The notes under the pieces: generated by a model
The model's database searches: none
Told to the model about the DNA's origin: nothing
What the model saw: only the letters and a program-made list of their open reading frames with translations
DNA from: Fratercula arctica
Lineage: Eukaryota; Chordata; Aves; Charadriiformes; Alcidae
Reading direction: 5' to 3'
DNA: 64,000 bases
NCBI GenBank assembly: GCA_947846985.1
Contig: CANTUZ010000003.1
Location: 96,696,704 to 96,760,703 of the forward strand
Position numbers and translations under genes: made by a program
Shown here: positions 38,082 to 48,921 of the stretch, piece after piece
Layout of the letters: each line of letters starts with the position of its first letter
Numbering within the stretch: position 1 is the stretch's first letter

Positions 38082-41000
38082 TGCCGTGCCCTCAGGAGAG
38101 GAGACAACACTGCTCCGGTCAGAGTATCAGCGATACAGGTCGTTTATTCTGAGCCTACAAAAACTTTCATAGACACAGGTTATGGCTAAACTGGATGATC
38201 ATAGAGACATTCAGGGTTCCTGAAGGGATCCACACACAGGATCTAGACCAAAACCCAGGTTAGTCTGGAGAAATCCTTATTCTGGAAAAACAGAGGACCA
38301 AACACACAGGCCATGCTACCGTCCCCACAGCTCCTCTGTCCAGACACAGTGCTGCTGTGATGAATCACCCTTCCACCAGCTCCTGCTCCCAGGATGTTTC
38401 AGCTGGGTCTGTGGTGCCTGAATTTAAGATATTCTCTATCTTCTGACTTAGAATCAGACCACAGTTATTAATAGATTTCAGTATATGTTAGTAGCATTAT
38501 TAAGAACATTTCTGCTCTGTGTTTGTAATAGACTTAGTGCTTGCCAAGACAGTCCTTACTCCAAGGACAGCTCATGTTATCTTAACCCTATATTGCAATA
38601 AGTCAAAAAAACACTAATGTTGCTTTAAAAAATAATTCCCGTATCATACATCAAGTTCAGTCCCAATGTACTCTGTGATCAACTCGTACAGAGTACCACC
38701 TAATGGGATTTTTAAAAGTTCTAAAATGATTCAGAAGCCATAAAAGAAAGGGCACTCAACAAACCCATAGTAAGATATTTTCTTGCCCAGACTTCTCATC
38801 CTTCATTGCTCTTTCCAGTCTCCTCAGGTCGAGCAGCATCTTTTGTTTACTGTGCCACACGGGACCGAGAGAGCGTAGCTGCAGCCGGGCTGGATGAGAC
38901 AGGCACACTAAACAAGAGTAAACGTGTCTGAATTTTGCTGGCTGCTGTTGCCATCCCTGTTATCCTTGACAAGGGGGCTGCAAACCTACAGCAGGGGGTT
39001 AGCAGGAGGCAATACGGGTCCCACCTGGCATAGTTGGAGGAAAAAAAGATGCATAGGTACTATGTATAGCTTGTTACTTTTGTTGGCTTTAATGTAGAAT
39101 ATGGTAGACAGTTAAGAGCAATTAGTGATCTTCTTAGTAGTGGAGCTCCAACAAACAGCTGGGGAAGAGCAGTGGCAGTCCTACTCCGCTCCCCGCCTCC
39201 TTTTTCAAGCAACTGGATTTTACCGGAGGAAGAACAGCCATATCACATCCTCTCCTTTCCAGGAGCCAGTGTAAACATCCAGTGCACATCCGTAATGATT
39301 TCTTCAGGAGCAGGTGGCTACACTACCCCTCCTGCAGCCTGCTAGGTGCCCTTTGTTCGTATTACCAATTCCCTTATATATCCCCTTCAAGTGACAGCTG
39401 TAAATAAGCACAAGTCTCTGGCAGCCAGGATTCACTCGGAATTAAATTCAGGGATAGGGAGCTGTCAGCTGACTTCTGTGGCATCACAGCTGTGTTTGAA
39501 TGAATTACAGACCACAGTATGCATTTGTCTGGGGGCCTGTGAGCAAGAGGGGTGGAACAAATTGGGGCAAATGGCTGAAATTTAGTACAGGTTTCTGCAA
39601 GTTTTTCAAACATCATGCACCCCTTTTCAGTGTGGTTATTTTGTGTGGCTAACAGCATTTCCATGTAAGCTGGAATAATCTTCTGTTGAAAACTCTCTTT
39701 AGTATCAAAAAAAATATATTAAATTGATTATACAATTAGATAAGGCTTATTTTGCTCTGTTTTAGCAAAGACTAAAATATCTGGGTTAAAGTTTCATAGC
39801 AGTTGCCTCTGCACGATTTACACTCTGGGACTGGCAGCTTCTCTTCAGATGCCGAGGAGCAAGACTTCCCCCGCTCCCTTCCACGCTGCTTGTAGAGTGC
39901 GGTGCCCCATGCTGATGATGCCAGGCAGATTTAATTGTGCATGCTCAAAGAGAAAAATGACATCCACGCTTGGGTTAGTGCTCTCTGTGGCAGGCTGACA
40001 AATCCCCCAGCTGTCAACTAACCTCAAAGGCAAGTGTACGTGGCTCCAGCTTATGTCTGCTCGCATTCTGCCCATAGGCATTTATAAGCTGAAACTCATA
40101 TTGGCTGCAACACATTCAGACTGCTACTGAGAGAAATGTATGGTCTGTTTTATGTGTTTCAATCTCTAAGGGTGACCCACTCAATTAAGGTTTATTTTTC
40201 AGACAGACTATAAGCAGGTAAAGACAGCGATTTTTTTGCATATGTGGCAAGTGAAAGGGCATAACGTTTATGGCTACGGATCTGGCTAAGTTGCTGATTG
40301 CTTACAGAAAATCGTTTCTTCCTTGGGCTCAGATGGATTATATTTATATTTTTATGTATTTATTGGGGTTACTGGCTGCCAGAGAACTGCATGCACACAA
40401 AGTGTCCTTACGTAAGTGCCAATATATATGGGCAAACACAAAGAGGCATGTAGTGCTAATGCAATATTGGAGTCACAGAGGAGGACTTCTGGCAGAAGCA
40501 TTGTCACTTGTGGTGCACTGCAGGCTGTCCATCTAAGACAATCATTACCTGGCACCTATGCTGTAATGAAATAATCAGACCAATCCGCAAATGGGCAAAA
40601 AGCCATCTTAACAGATGGCTTTGACTGTAGGTAACCAGGAAACCATGCATATACATTAAACATGGGTTCAGAGAGTATGGGTCTTATCTAGGAACATCAA
40701 AACAGCTGTCAGTTTTGAGCTCCTCCGTATACTGTTGAGAACATATGCCATACCCATCAGACACCCACGTAGGGTGGGCTAAAGCCAGCTCCTATGGTTC
40801 TGATGAGCTCTGTAGGAATTGCTTGGTTGGGCATGGTCTCAGCTACAGATTTATCTCGCGTTTTGCAATGAACTTTGAATTTGTATTAGAAAGACAAAGA
40901 CTGAAGTTTGAGGATGCAGTTGCATCCACCTAATTTGGATGCCCAGCTGAGGCACTCTCTCATGCAAATTTTAGATGACGGAGAGGGCTATCCAGCCTAC

Positions 41001-43470
41001 CTAGCACCATTGTCTAAGTTTCCTAAGTAAACAGCGATAAAGAGAGGCTTTGGATATGTGCAGGGAAAAGTCCAATATGCTTACATTTTGAATGCATTAT
41101 GGTCTTAGAACAGGATCTTAAAATATAAAGAAATAACAGGACATGCCAAATATCTCTGTTGACTCTGGATTTAGTTCATAAAGCTCTTCCGGTACTTAGC
41201 AGCCAGTGCTATTCTTCTTTTTTTGTAACAGTCTGATATTAAAGGACTCAGCTAGAAAGTGAGAATTCCTGGGTTCTCGGCCTCTTCAGTATAATAAACT
41301 ACACGTCCTGACCCCATGAGCCCAGGTGAGTGCTTCCCACCATACTTTGAAGCTGAATCATAGCAGAGCTCACTGTTGTGAGGCCACAGAGAACACAAAG
41401 AAACAGCGACTCCAGGAACCTCCCACCACCAGTTGTTTTCACAAGCTTAGTGCTTCTCCGTATACACAAGGGAGCATGTGGACAGTGTCTCTTTTAGTGT
41501 CCAAAATTACTATGCATCTAAAAACAGACAAACAAAAAGGGCCATATTCATATCACCTAGCTTCACCTAAAAATTCAATAGGTCTTCTGTGTCCTTTTGT
41601 CTGGCTATGGGTTTTCTGAAGCATGTACTCAGTGGAAATTTTAGGCTAATTGGAATTTAAACTGCCTGAAAATAGCCTCAAGGCAGCAACATCAGGATTT
41701 AGGGGAAAATACTTTAGCTTCAGCGAATCTGTGCAAATACATGGAGCCCTGAAGCTCTTTTACTGATGCTGGGGGCTGGGCAGGATGCAGAAGTGCTGTG
41801 GGAGCTCAAATCCATCTCCTGCTTCCTTACTGCTACCTGAGCGCAGGAAGAGAGGATCACGGGATGGGGTGTACCAGTGTCCATGAATGTGGTGGTCTCT
41901 GTTGGCAACAAACACAGAGAATATTACGTGCCTGAGAGGGAAAGAGCGTTTCGTAGTTCAGGCAGAGCAGACTGAGATTTCCAGACTGCAGGACCTCTGC
42001 ATGGGCCAGCTGTAAATTTGAGTTATTGATGCCTCGGGACCTTTGGGGAACACTCTTTGGGGAACACTTTAAGAACCATAGAGAAAATAACCACAAGAAA
42101 ACCATTTATTTTTGTGACTACTTCTTGACTCAGTTAAAATCAAGGAATTTGATTACTTAAATGCAAGGTGTTAGTGTGTAGTTATTTTTCTGTAGAATTA
42201 AGATACCTGTAAATCTGTCCTAATGGTAGTAACACTACGTGGAGGATAGTCTGCTCTTTGCATGATACATGGCTAGCTTAACTGTGTAAGCAATGTGTGT
42301 ATGCTATGAAATGTCATCTGTATAAAGGACCCTATTCATACTTCAAAATTGTCGATGTGAAGAATTGTGATTATCACTTTAAGTTTAATTTGCATAACTC
42401 TGCATTCTTAAGGTAGTTTGCGTTTAATGTAAATTACTCTCCCCTTAACTGTGGAGTTAGAATGAAATTCATCTGTCGCAGATAAGAGTAATGATATTTA
42501 TTAATAGTGAAATCATTCCTACACATGGAAAGAACTTAAATGTGCAAAGCAGATCAGGACAGGAGATCACAGTCCTTAAGGGATTGATTTATCCTTGACT
42601 TCTAGGAGCCTTTGTTATGCTAATGATAGATATATATTCCCGAAATCCATTGCCTCTGTCGGTGCCTTACCCTTTGATTTCTTTATTAACTCTCCTCCCT
42701 TGTCACTACATGTTCTTGTTAATTCAGATCAGGTTTTGCAGCTTGCGTCATAGTTTGCTATTTTTGACCAAAATGGCTTATTGAGTTCTGTAGCAGTTTA
42801 CGTGCGTTCCCCTCTTTGCCGCACCTCTCCGCCACCGCTGCCAGAAGGGCCCTGGGGTGAGCTGCCACCAGTCGGACTCTGGTACTACTAACGAGTTTCC
42901 TTTGTTCCTAGAGCAGTCAATGCAACCGACCTAATTAATCATTCCCAACCCTCATTAATAAACATGATTTTGGTCATTTGGGGTAAACGTGTTCACGTAC
43001 TCTGCAATACTGAATGTTTTATCCAAATATGTAATTTGTTTTTTAGGCACTTCCGTAAACATTACGATTTATGGTGGCCCTGGGTACTACTGACCTTGCT
43101 AAGGTTGTAAATCCTTGGTATTTCTAAAGTCAAAATGCATGTTTAGGTGAATAGTTGTGTGCGTGGGTGGCTAGCTCGCCCACAGTGGTTGTTTGCAAAC
43201 AATTGACCACCGTGATACAAGTAGATGGCCACTTTAGCATCATCAGTAAATGGAAAAGCTGTTTAGAGGTAATAATGTCTTTAAGGATATAAACAAGAGC
43301 AAAACATATAGGTTTACATAGATTATCAGCTGTAAGAATAGCTGTAAGACTATTAGAGAGCTATAAGAAAAGCTTAGCAGTATAGAACGTTTTTCATGAG
43401 CTTATTTTAATACGAGGAGTATGGTTCTCTTCTGAAACACGATATACTACTGCAGTGTGTAGCTACTTCA

Positions 43471-43514
43471 TTATACATTTCTTCATATGTATTTCTTCAT
43501 TATCTATTTCTTCA
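43471..43514. repeat. Three-copy 14-15-bp tandem repeat
   Basis: ttatacatttcttca, tatgtatttcttca and ttatctatttcttca lie head to tail. The common core is ATTTCTTCA or TATTTCTTCA. Confidence 0.9.
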
Positions 43515-44636
43515 GTACAGGTATTCCTTGCAGCATCTTGTGCTCTCCCTTGGGACTAGATATATATGAAGCATCAGCAGCATAATTTTGCTCATGTGCT
43601 AGGCTCTGAACTCAGCTACAATTAAATATTCAGCAGGATATGCTGTCTCTGGCTAGACTCATGTAGCAGTTATGAAAGATTAATTCAGTGTTATGTTTCT
43701 GTTTAATGAAAGAGTTGAAGTGAGCATTTCTGTTGAAAATTTCAGATTTCAAAATTAGAAATTATGATCTTTATTATGCTTTTTAAAGAGCACATAAGAT
43801 AAATGATCTATATAGAGTTATATTTGTTTAATTGAAATCTTTCTTTTTCAGGATACCCATCCCAGCATCTTAATTACAGTCTTCTGTGTAGTTACATTGT
43901 ACATATTTCTTAACTGGACATGCAGTAAATAACCTGTGGAAAAACTAAAGGCATTGCATAACAAAATGGTGCAGATTTGCAGATCTTGTGGTATATTATA
44001 AATTTAATTTGGATTTTCTGCTTCATCAATACTAAGATTTTAAATAATATGTGTATCTGAGGAAGGAATAGCATCTTTGAGGCAATGTCTGGTAGAATTC
44101 ATTTATACGGCAATGTTCCAAAGAAGAAAGATTAAAGCAGCAACACAGAACCTGTCCCTGGCAGGTTCTTTTGCCCTTTTTTTTTGTTTTTCACCCCATC
44201 TCTTTCTCTAACAAAATTTTCTTGCATTATTAATGTAGTTAAATCCCAGCATTGGTGTGGAATCTGAAAGGTAAACTCAATCAGCAAGTTTGAGGTCCTA
44301 ATTCTTGTAAAGCCAGTGTGAGTAACAGACGGTATTAAGCAAGGCACAGTAGATGGTACCTATTCAGCAATTGCTGTAAATGGGACCTCATTGATTCCAT
44401 CTGTGTTTTTCCCTCTGTGTTTTAGAGAGTACATTGATGTAGGAAGATGTCTTTGGCTTATTGCCGTTAGTGTTAGAATGATAGAAAAATATGCAAAAAG
44501 ATTTGGGGATTGGTGTGAACTGAAAGCCATTATCTGGTTTATTAGCAAATTAGGGAGTGGGGTTTAGTTATGATTCTGATGCAAATATCATGCACTGTAT
44601 TGCATAAATGGGGTTCTTTTCTGAATTTCATTAATA

Positions 44637-44790
44637 GGTCCCTGGAAACATTCAAGGTCAGGTTGGACTGGGCTCTGAGCGACCTGATCTAGTTGAAGTT
44701 GTCCCTGTTCATTGCAGGGGGGTTGGACTAGATCACCTTCAGAGGTCCCTTCCAACTCAAACTATTCTATGATTCTGTCATTCTATGATT
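44637..44790 (+). mobile_element. Short CR1 LINE 3'-end fragment
   Basis: The segment runs from 'aggtccctggaaacattcaa' through 'ggactgggctctgagcgacc' and 'ttggactagatcaccttcag' to 'ttctatgattctgtcattc' and 'tatgatt', ending in duplicated CR1-type 3' terminal octamers. About 150 bases, severely 5'-truncated. It sits about 1.2 kb upstream of KHDRBS2 exon A in the same orientation as the gene. Confidence 0.9.
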
Positions 44791-46032
44791 TTACTCCAGC
44801 TGCACTGCCTAGAAATATAGGAGGGAAATTATGACCAGGCCCACACTCTCTTAGAGCACAACAGGATCAGCATCATAGCTTTAAACAGTTTTCCTGGACC
44901 TCTTCAGGAAGGAGAAGGAACGAGCAAGGCTCCGGTTCCATCTCACTGTTTGCTTGGTCTTTAACTTGGCTAAAAAGCGGTGTTACTTTTAATGCGTCCT
45001 GGATAGTCACCCACCCGAGAATCAGCAGGCACTGTAGCATTTTCAGACCCTTGCATGACAGTCAATGGCAGTTGCCTGTGGGAGGATGGAAAGACTGAAG
45101 GGTTGAAATTCAATAATCCTTTCTGTTTTGAAACAGTAATTAGCTGTCACACAGTTCAGCTGCCAGCGAGCCAGCTACTGCAGTGGGCTCTTATTACCAT
45201 GATCAGCAGGCAGAGAGCTGAATACAAAAGGAAGGAAGCTAAAGAAAAAGGAATTTCTGACTGAGACAAAGGTTGCAAAATAAGTAAAAGTTGCCCAATA
45301 TTATGTATTTTGTATATATGAAAAGGAGATTCATCCGATGTTCTGTTTACTGAGATAGCAGAAGCTTGCAGCGCTAGAGTCGATATCCTGCAGTCTTAGA
45401 ATGGGCCTATGTTATATCATTTAACAATTTTATATGGTAAACATAGCTTTGTTACTTATGAGTCCTAAAGAGAGAGCTCCTTTCAGCAGTTGTTTAGTGG
45501 ATATACAGAATAACTGAAGGCTACATTCAATGATGCTAATCGGTATTGGATTAAATCATTCAATCAAATGACTCTGTAAATTTTGCATGCTAAGGTGCAA
45601 CGTAGGGTGGAATTTTATTTGTGTTTTAAGTGCATAAAGATAAGCAGGGATGTCTGCCAAAAAAATGAAAAATATTTATAAAATGCTTTTTTTGATGTAA
45701 TTTCAAGTTGTTTCAGATTGGTACTTTTGTATGTGAAAAGTCCATTTGCATCTTGTATACAGATATGTTCTTGGTGTCTGCCTTGTGTTAATGCCTTCTG
45801 TGTCTTGTGTGTTTTATTTTGTGTGTCTTTATGGCCACCTTAACTACCTGTATAAATTTGTCTGTCCACATATTATAGGTAGTTGTCCACTCCCACTGTG
45901 TGGTTTTTCAGCGTGCAGGTGATAGTGCAGAGCAATTCACCTAAATACCATCCATGTACCATCCTGTTTTGTATGGTTTGGCAACTCAGCCAAAATACAA
46001 AGTTTCAGCAAGTTTCACCTTTTGCATTTCAG
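44791..46032 (+). other. KHDRBS2: Intron sequence immediately upstream of KHDRBS2 exon A
   Basis: No repeat or exon recognised apart from the acceptor at its end. The last 200 bases become pyrimidine-rich toward the splice site, and GTGT-rich text lies at 45775-45830. Confidence 0.7.
46005..46032 (+). promoter_or_regulatory. KHDRBS2: Splice acceptor of KHDRBS2 exon A
   Basis: A pyrimidine-rich tract (ttcaccttttgcatttcag) ends in AG at 46031-46032, directly before the conserved GAT TAT AAT GAT codons. The exon start is fixed by protein homology to DYNDE. The boundary is phase 0. Confidence 0.85.
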
Positions 46033-46160
46033 GATTATAATGATGAAATTCGCCAGGAGCAGCTGAGAGAACTGTCTTATTTAAACGGTTCTGAGGATTC
46101 AGCACGTGGACGGGGCATTCGAGGAAGAGGGATCCGTGTGCCACCTGCAGCTCCTTCAAG
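46033..46160 (+). CDS. KHDRBS2: KHDRBS2 (SLM-1) internal coding exon A, post-KH segment and first RG block
   Basis: KHDRBS2 is a nuclear STAR-family RNA-binding protein that binds U(U/A)AA-type motifs and regulates alternative splicing, chiefly in neurons (family knowledge). Seen here: 42 codons plus two bases, starting DYNDEIRQEQLRELSYLNGS and ending RGRGIRGRGIRVPPAAPSR. The segment follows directly after the KH/QUA2 RNA-binding region in the family and holds the first arginine-glycine block, a typical arginine-methylation substrate. The acceptor is strong (cctttt-gcatttcag just before 46033, phase 0). The donor at 46161 is AAG|GTGTGG, phase 2, joining AG|G to exon B. LRELSYLNGSEDS followed by RGRGIRGRGIR fits KHDRBS2; the paralogue KHDRBS3 differs in this part. 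By the family exon order this is probably coding exon 5, an inference because upstream exons are outside the window. The frame stays open upstream into the intron and 14 codons downstream (stop 46201-46203), so ORF ends do not mark exon ends. Confidence 0.95.
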
Positions 46161-46171
46161 GTGTGGTAACC
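46161..46171 (+). promoter_or_regulatory. KHDRBS2: Splice donor of KHDRBS2 exon A, with a second GT five bases downstream
   Basis: The donor implied by the protein join is AAG|GTGTGG at 46161. It has G at +3 and +5 but departs from GTRAGT. A second candidate, GTG|GTAACC, lies at 46166. Using it would add five bases and shift the frame. The first site is preferred because it gives the conserved APSR-GRGG junction with exon B. Confidence 0.7.
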
Positions 46172-46291
46172 TGAGCTGTTATGCTAATAGCTTTAGAAAG
46201 TGAAAACAATGGTAAAAACAAACATAGTTTAAAAAAAAAAATATCACATACACCTCATGGTCAGTAAACCAAAATGTTTTTCTTCTGATAA

Positions 46292-46328
46292 CTTGTGTGG
46301 TCTGTCTTGTGCGGTCTGTCTTGTGCCA
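46292..46328. repeat. 14-bp tandem repeat, about 2.6 copies
   Basis: cttgtgtggtctgt, cttgtgcggtctgt, then cttgtgcca. Lies 131 bases downstream of the exon A donor. Confidence 0.95.
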
Positions 46329-46471
46329 GGTTCTCTGGTCTACAATTCACAGGCTGCAGTGGGTGATACACAAGTACCAAACAACAAATCAGAGCAGATT
46401 ATGAAGGCAGTGAAAGGGTATTTCTAGGAAAGAATATGGTCAGCGTGGTCAGTAGCATAAAATCGTTGGTC

Positions 46472-46477
46472 AATAAA
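46472..46477 (+). promoter_or_regulatory. Possible intronic polyadenylation signal AATAAA
   Basis: An AATAAA hexamer lies 269 bases after the stop (46201-46203) that ends read-through of exon A into the intron. On its own it is a weak call because the hexamer is frequent in AT-rich DNA. Its position is compatible with a composite terminal exon that would make a truncated protein lacking exon B and the tyrosine-rich tail. Confidence 0.2.
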
Positions 46478-47284
46478 ATAGTATAGTCAGAAAAGACTAC
46501 GTAGTCTGGATGGAACTTCATTTGCCAAATAACTATGCGGTTTGGGTATGCATATTATATCTATAATGTATTATTTGTTGTATGCATTATCAGTTTTATA
46601 TGAATTTCATTGTCATCATCTAAAAACATTGGTGTATGAATGTTTCCTGAATTCTTACAAGTATTTTTTCATATACAGGTAACAGATAGCTCTGCTTGTT
46701 CATAAGACCAGTGTATAATCTTAATGCACTCTTTCAGACTTATTTTTCACTGTGAACCCTTAAGAAATTTGTTGCCTCAGGCATTTAAGTTACCTAGCTA
46801 CTTCTAGGTGTCCATAGAGGATGGGTCCTAAGAAATCCACTTTTATTTTGGAGGAAATAGGATATGGAGGTGCCTTATTTTGTGCTGACAGAGGGGTTGT
46901 TCTAATTGAACTGGCTGATCTTGCCTATGACCTCTTTTTTTTTCCCCTGGAGGTGTCTGTCATAGTTTCCCTCTGTTCTTCTTGAATGGAATCTTTTATC
47001 CATAGTATGATACACATGCACAGGATTTTTTACACTTGTCATTCATGACCATCTTTCACTCAAAGTCTTCTTGGGCTCAGAAACCGGTCTTCCTTACACC
47101 TAAGATCTCTGAACACTGAACACTAAATAATGGTGTTCAGAACACCACTGCAACAGACTGGCACCTTTTAAATTAGGTTCAAACCATAATCAGTGGAGTG
47201 CTGGCCCCCACTTCCTGCAAAATACCCAAATGATTGGATCAGTTGGACAGATACAGGATCTTGGGTGCTTTCCCTATTTACCAG

Positions 47285-47780
47285 TCAGCTCTGGGATTTG
47301 GGGCACAAGAAGGGCATGGACCTGTCAGAGCGGGTCCAGAGGAGGGGCCATGAAAATGATCAGATGAATTGAACATCTCTGCTATGAGAACAGGCTGAGA
47401 GAGTTGGGGCTGTTCAGCCTGGAGAAGAGAAGGCTCCGGGGAGACCTCATTTCCAGATATAAAGGGGGCTTATAGGAAAGATGGAGAGAGCCTTTTTACC
47501 AGGGCCTGTAGTGGCAGGACAGGGGACAATGGTTTTAAACTGAAAAACAGAAGGTTTAGTTTGGACATAGGGGAAGAAATCTTTTTTGAAAAGGGTGATG
47601 AGACACTGAAACAGGTTTCCCAAAGAAGTTGTGGATGCCTCATCATTGGAAGTGTTCAAGGTCAGGTTGGACAGGGCTTTGAGCATCTTGATCTAGTGAA
47701 AGATGTCCCTGCCCAAGGCAGAGGGTTTGGATGAGATGACCTTTAAAGCTCCCTTCCAACCCAAACCATTCTGTGATTCT
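47285..47780 (+). mobile_element. 5'-truncated CR1 LINE in the KHDRBS2 intron between exons A and B
   Basis: Diagnostic text includes 'agcgggtccagaggagg', 'tgttcagcctggagaagaga', 'aggctccggggagacctcat', 'ggtcaggttggacagggctt' and the terminal 'ccattctgtgattct'. It covers the ORF2 C-terminus and 3' UTR. Small deletions and stops break the frame. Antisense open frames here are shadows. It is in the same orientation as the gene and as the CR1 at 44637. Confidence 0.9.
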
Positions 47781-48689
47781 AAAATTGGCTACTGAACTTG
47801 TAGTAAAGTAGTGAACACCCCAAGCTAGCGCTATAGGTTTAGTTGTTTCAGCAGGTAACAAGCCACAGTTCATACTGCTCTGGGAGACCTGAGTTCTATT
47901 CACAGCTCTGGATCTGGGTGTCACACATGGTTATACCCGGCAAGTCCTAGAAAGGGCAGCACACTCAGGAGCATTCTGCTCTGAAACAAAACTCACAGAT
48001 TGCTTCCCTGATATATCCCCCTTCTGATTTGTTATATGGTATAGTTACAAGAACCTCTTTTTAACCAGTAACAGCTTCTTCTGACTTGCCAATTAGAACA
48101 GCAAGGTGGATATAGCATAAACAAATGGGAGGATGCTGAACCTCTCTGTGCTTCTCTGTATGTGCTGTTCTCTCTGCACAGTGGGGAAAAGCAGAATCCC
48201 ATGCTACCCTTCCCTTGTGCTGAACTAAATGAGACAGGAAGAAAAGTTCTTACTCTCCTTTTATACTCTTGCTCTACTTTGCCTTGCAAGTTTCTGCCAT
48301 CCTGCATCACCTTCTGCCAATCAGTTTCTCCCACCCACCAATAAACACAAGAATGAGAGAGATGACTGCTCTTCTAAAGTAATTTGAGAGCAACAGAAAA
48401 AGTTCCTCACTTTCCTGTAGAACTACTTTGGAGTAACTGCAACTCTGTGAATTACAATGATCCAGAATTTCATTAGTACAAGCAACAAGAGGATCAGGTG
48501 TAAAAGGCACTGGATGGCTTAAAAATAATGCCTTTCCATAATATGAGTTCTGCCTGAGATATTGCCTAAAAGTGCTTTACATTGTAGCTGCCAAAACGCC
48601 AGAGTTATACGATACTTCAAATAGTAGTAAAAATGTAAGAGCCTTTAAAATGGGGTAGCACTTGCACATCCTCCCTTGCCGTACACGCC

Positions 48690-48719
48690 AAAGTGATCAC
48701 TTCTTTTTGCTCCCCCCAG
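48690..48719 (+). promoter_or_regulatory. KHDRBS2: Splice acceptor of KHDRBS2 exon B
   Basis: A strong polypyrimidine tract (ttctttttgctccccccag) ends in AG at 48718-48719. The next base completes the split arginine codon from exon A. Confidence 0.85.
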
Positions 48720-48915
48720 GGGACGTGGGGGTGCGATTCCTCCGCCCCCACCCGGACGAGGTGCCCAAGCACCCCGAGGAGCGCCGGTCACCCGTGGAGC
48801 CCTCCCCGTCCCACCAGTGGCGAGGGGAGTGCCCACCCCTCGAGCAAGGGGCGCCCCGGCTGTCCCAGGCTACAGACCACCCCCGCCACCTGCACACGAG
48901 GCCTATGAAGAATAT
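48720..48915 (+). CDS. KHDRBS2: KHDRBS2 (SLM-1) internal coding exon B, RG/proline-rich segment
   Basis: The first base completes the arginine codon split by the phase-2 intron. Then come 65 codons beginning GRGGAIPPPPPGRGAQAPRG and ending with PPPPPAHEAYEEY. It contains two proline runs (candidate SH3 ligands) and repeated RG dipeptides (GRGG, PPGRGA, PRGA, TRGA, ARGV, RARGA). In this family these recruit Src-type kinases and are methylated by arginine methyltransferases (family knowledge). The final AYEEY opens the tyrosine-rich C-terminal part that the next exons would continue. The acceptor is ttctttttgctccccccag and the donor is tat|GTAAGT at 48916, phase 0. My hand count gives 140 G/C of 196 bases (71%), a sharp island in AT-rich intron. 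The coding frame has no ATG, so ATG-based ORF searches miss it. Four other frames are open by composition only. Probably coding exon 6 (inferred). Confidence 0.95.
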
Positions 48916-48921
48916 GTAAGT
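48916..48921 (+). promoter_or_regulatory. KHDRBS2: Consensus splice donor of KHDRBS2 exon B
   Basis: GTAAGT follows the TAT codon of AYEEY. It matches the vertebrate donor consensus and leaves a phase-0 boundary. Reading through would add VSTHVHS and then a stop. Confidence 0.85.

Larger units (their letters stand above)
30860..44636 (+). other. KHDRBS2: Presumed KHDRBS2 upstream intron, third part
   Basis: No exon recognised. Contents are an AATAAT-rich tract directly after the CR1 at 30661-30859, T30 at 31490-31519, a TTAA-rich cluster with a hairpin at 33741-34037, A16 plus GA repeats at 34910-34951, A23 at 36628-36650, a 24-bp tandem duplication at 36916-36963, a TGGGGC repeat at 38061-38081, and a modestly GC-richer patch at 42800-42880. 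Confidence 0.5.
46161..48719 (+). other. KHDRBS2: KHDRBS2 intron between exons A and B (2559 bp, phase 2)
   Basis: Bounded by GT at 46161 and AG at 48718-48719. It contains an A-run at about 46231-46241, a 14-bp tandem repeat at 46292-46328, a possible poly(A) signal at 46472 and the CR1 at 47285-47780. The remainder shows no recognisable element. It is short compared with the flanking introns, which extend beyond both window edges. Confidence 0.9.

Noticed and set aside
42800..42880. CpG-island promoter
   Set aside because: The GC-richer patch is under 100 bases with few CpGs and has no nearby first exon.
46033..48915. Exons could belong to KHDRBS3 or KHDRBS1 rather than KHDRBS2
   Set aside because: The LRELSYLNGSEDS plus RGRGIRGRGIR block and the GRGGAIPPPPPGRG segment match my memory of KHDRBS2. 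KHDRBS3 has a different sequence after the shared DYNDEIRQ stretch.
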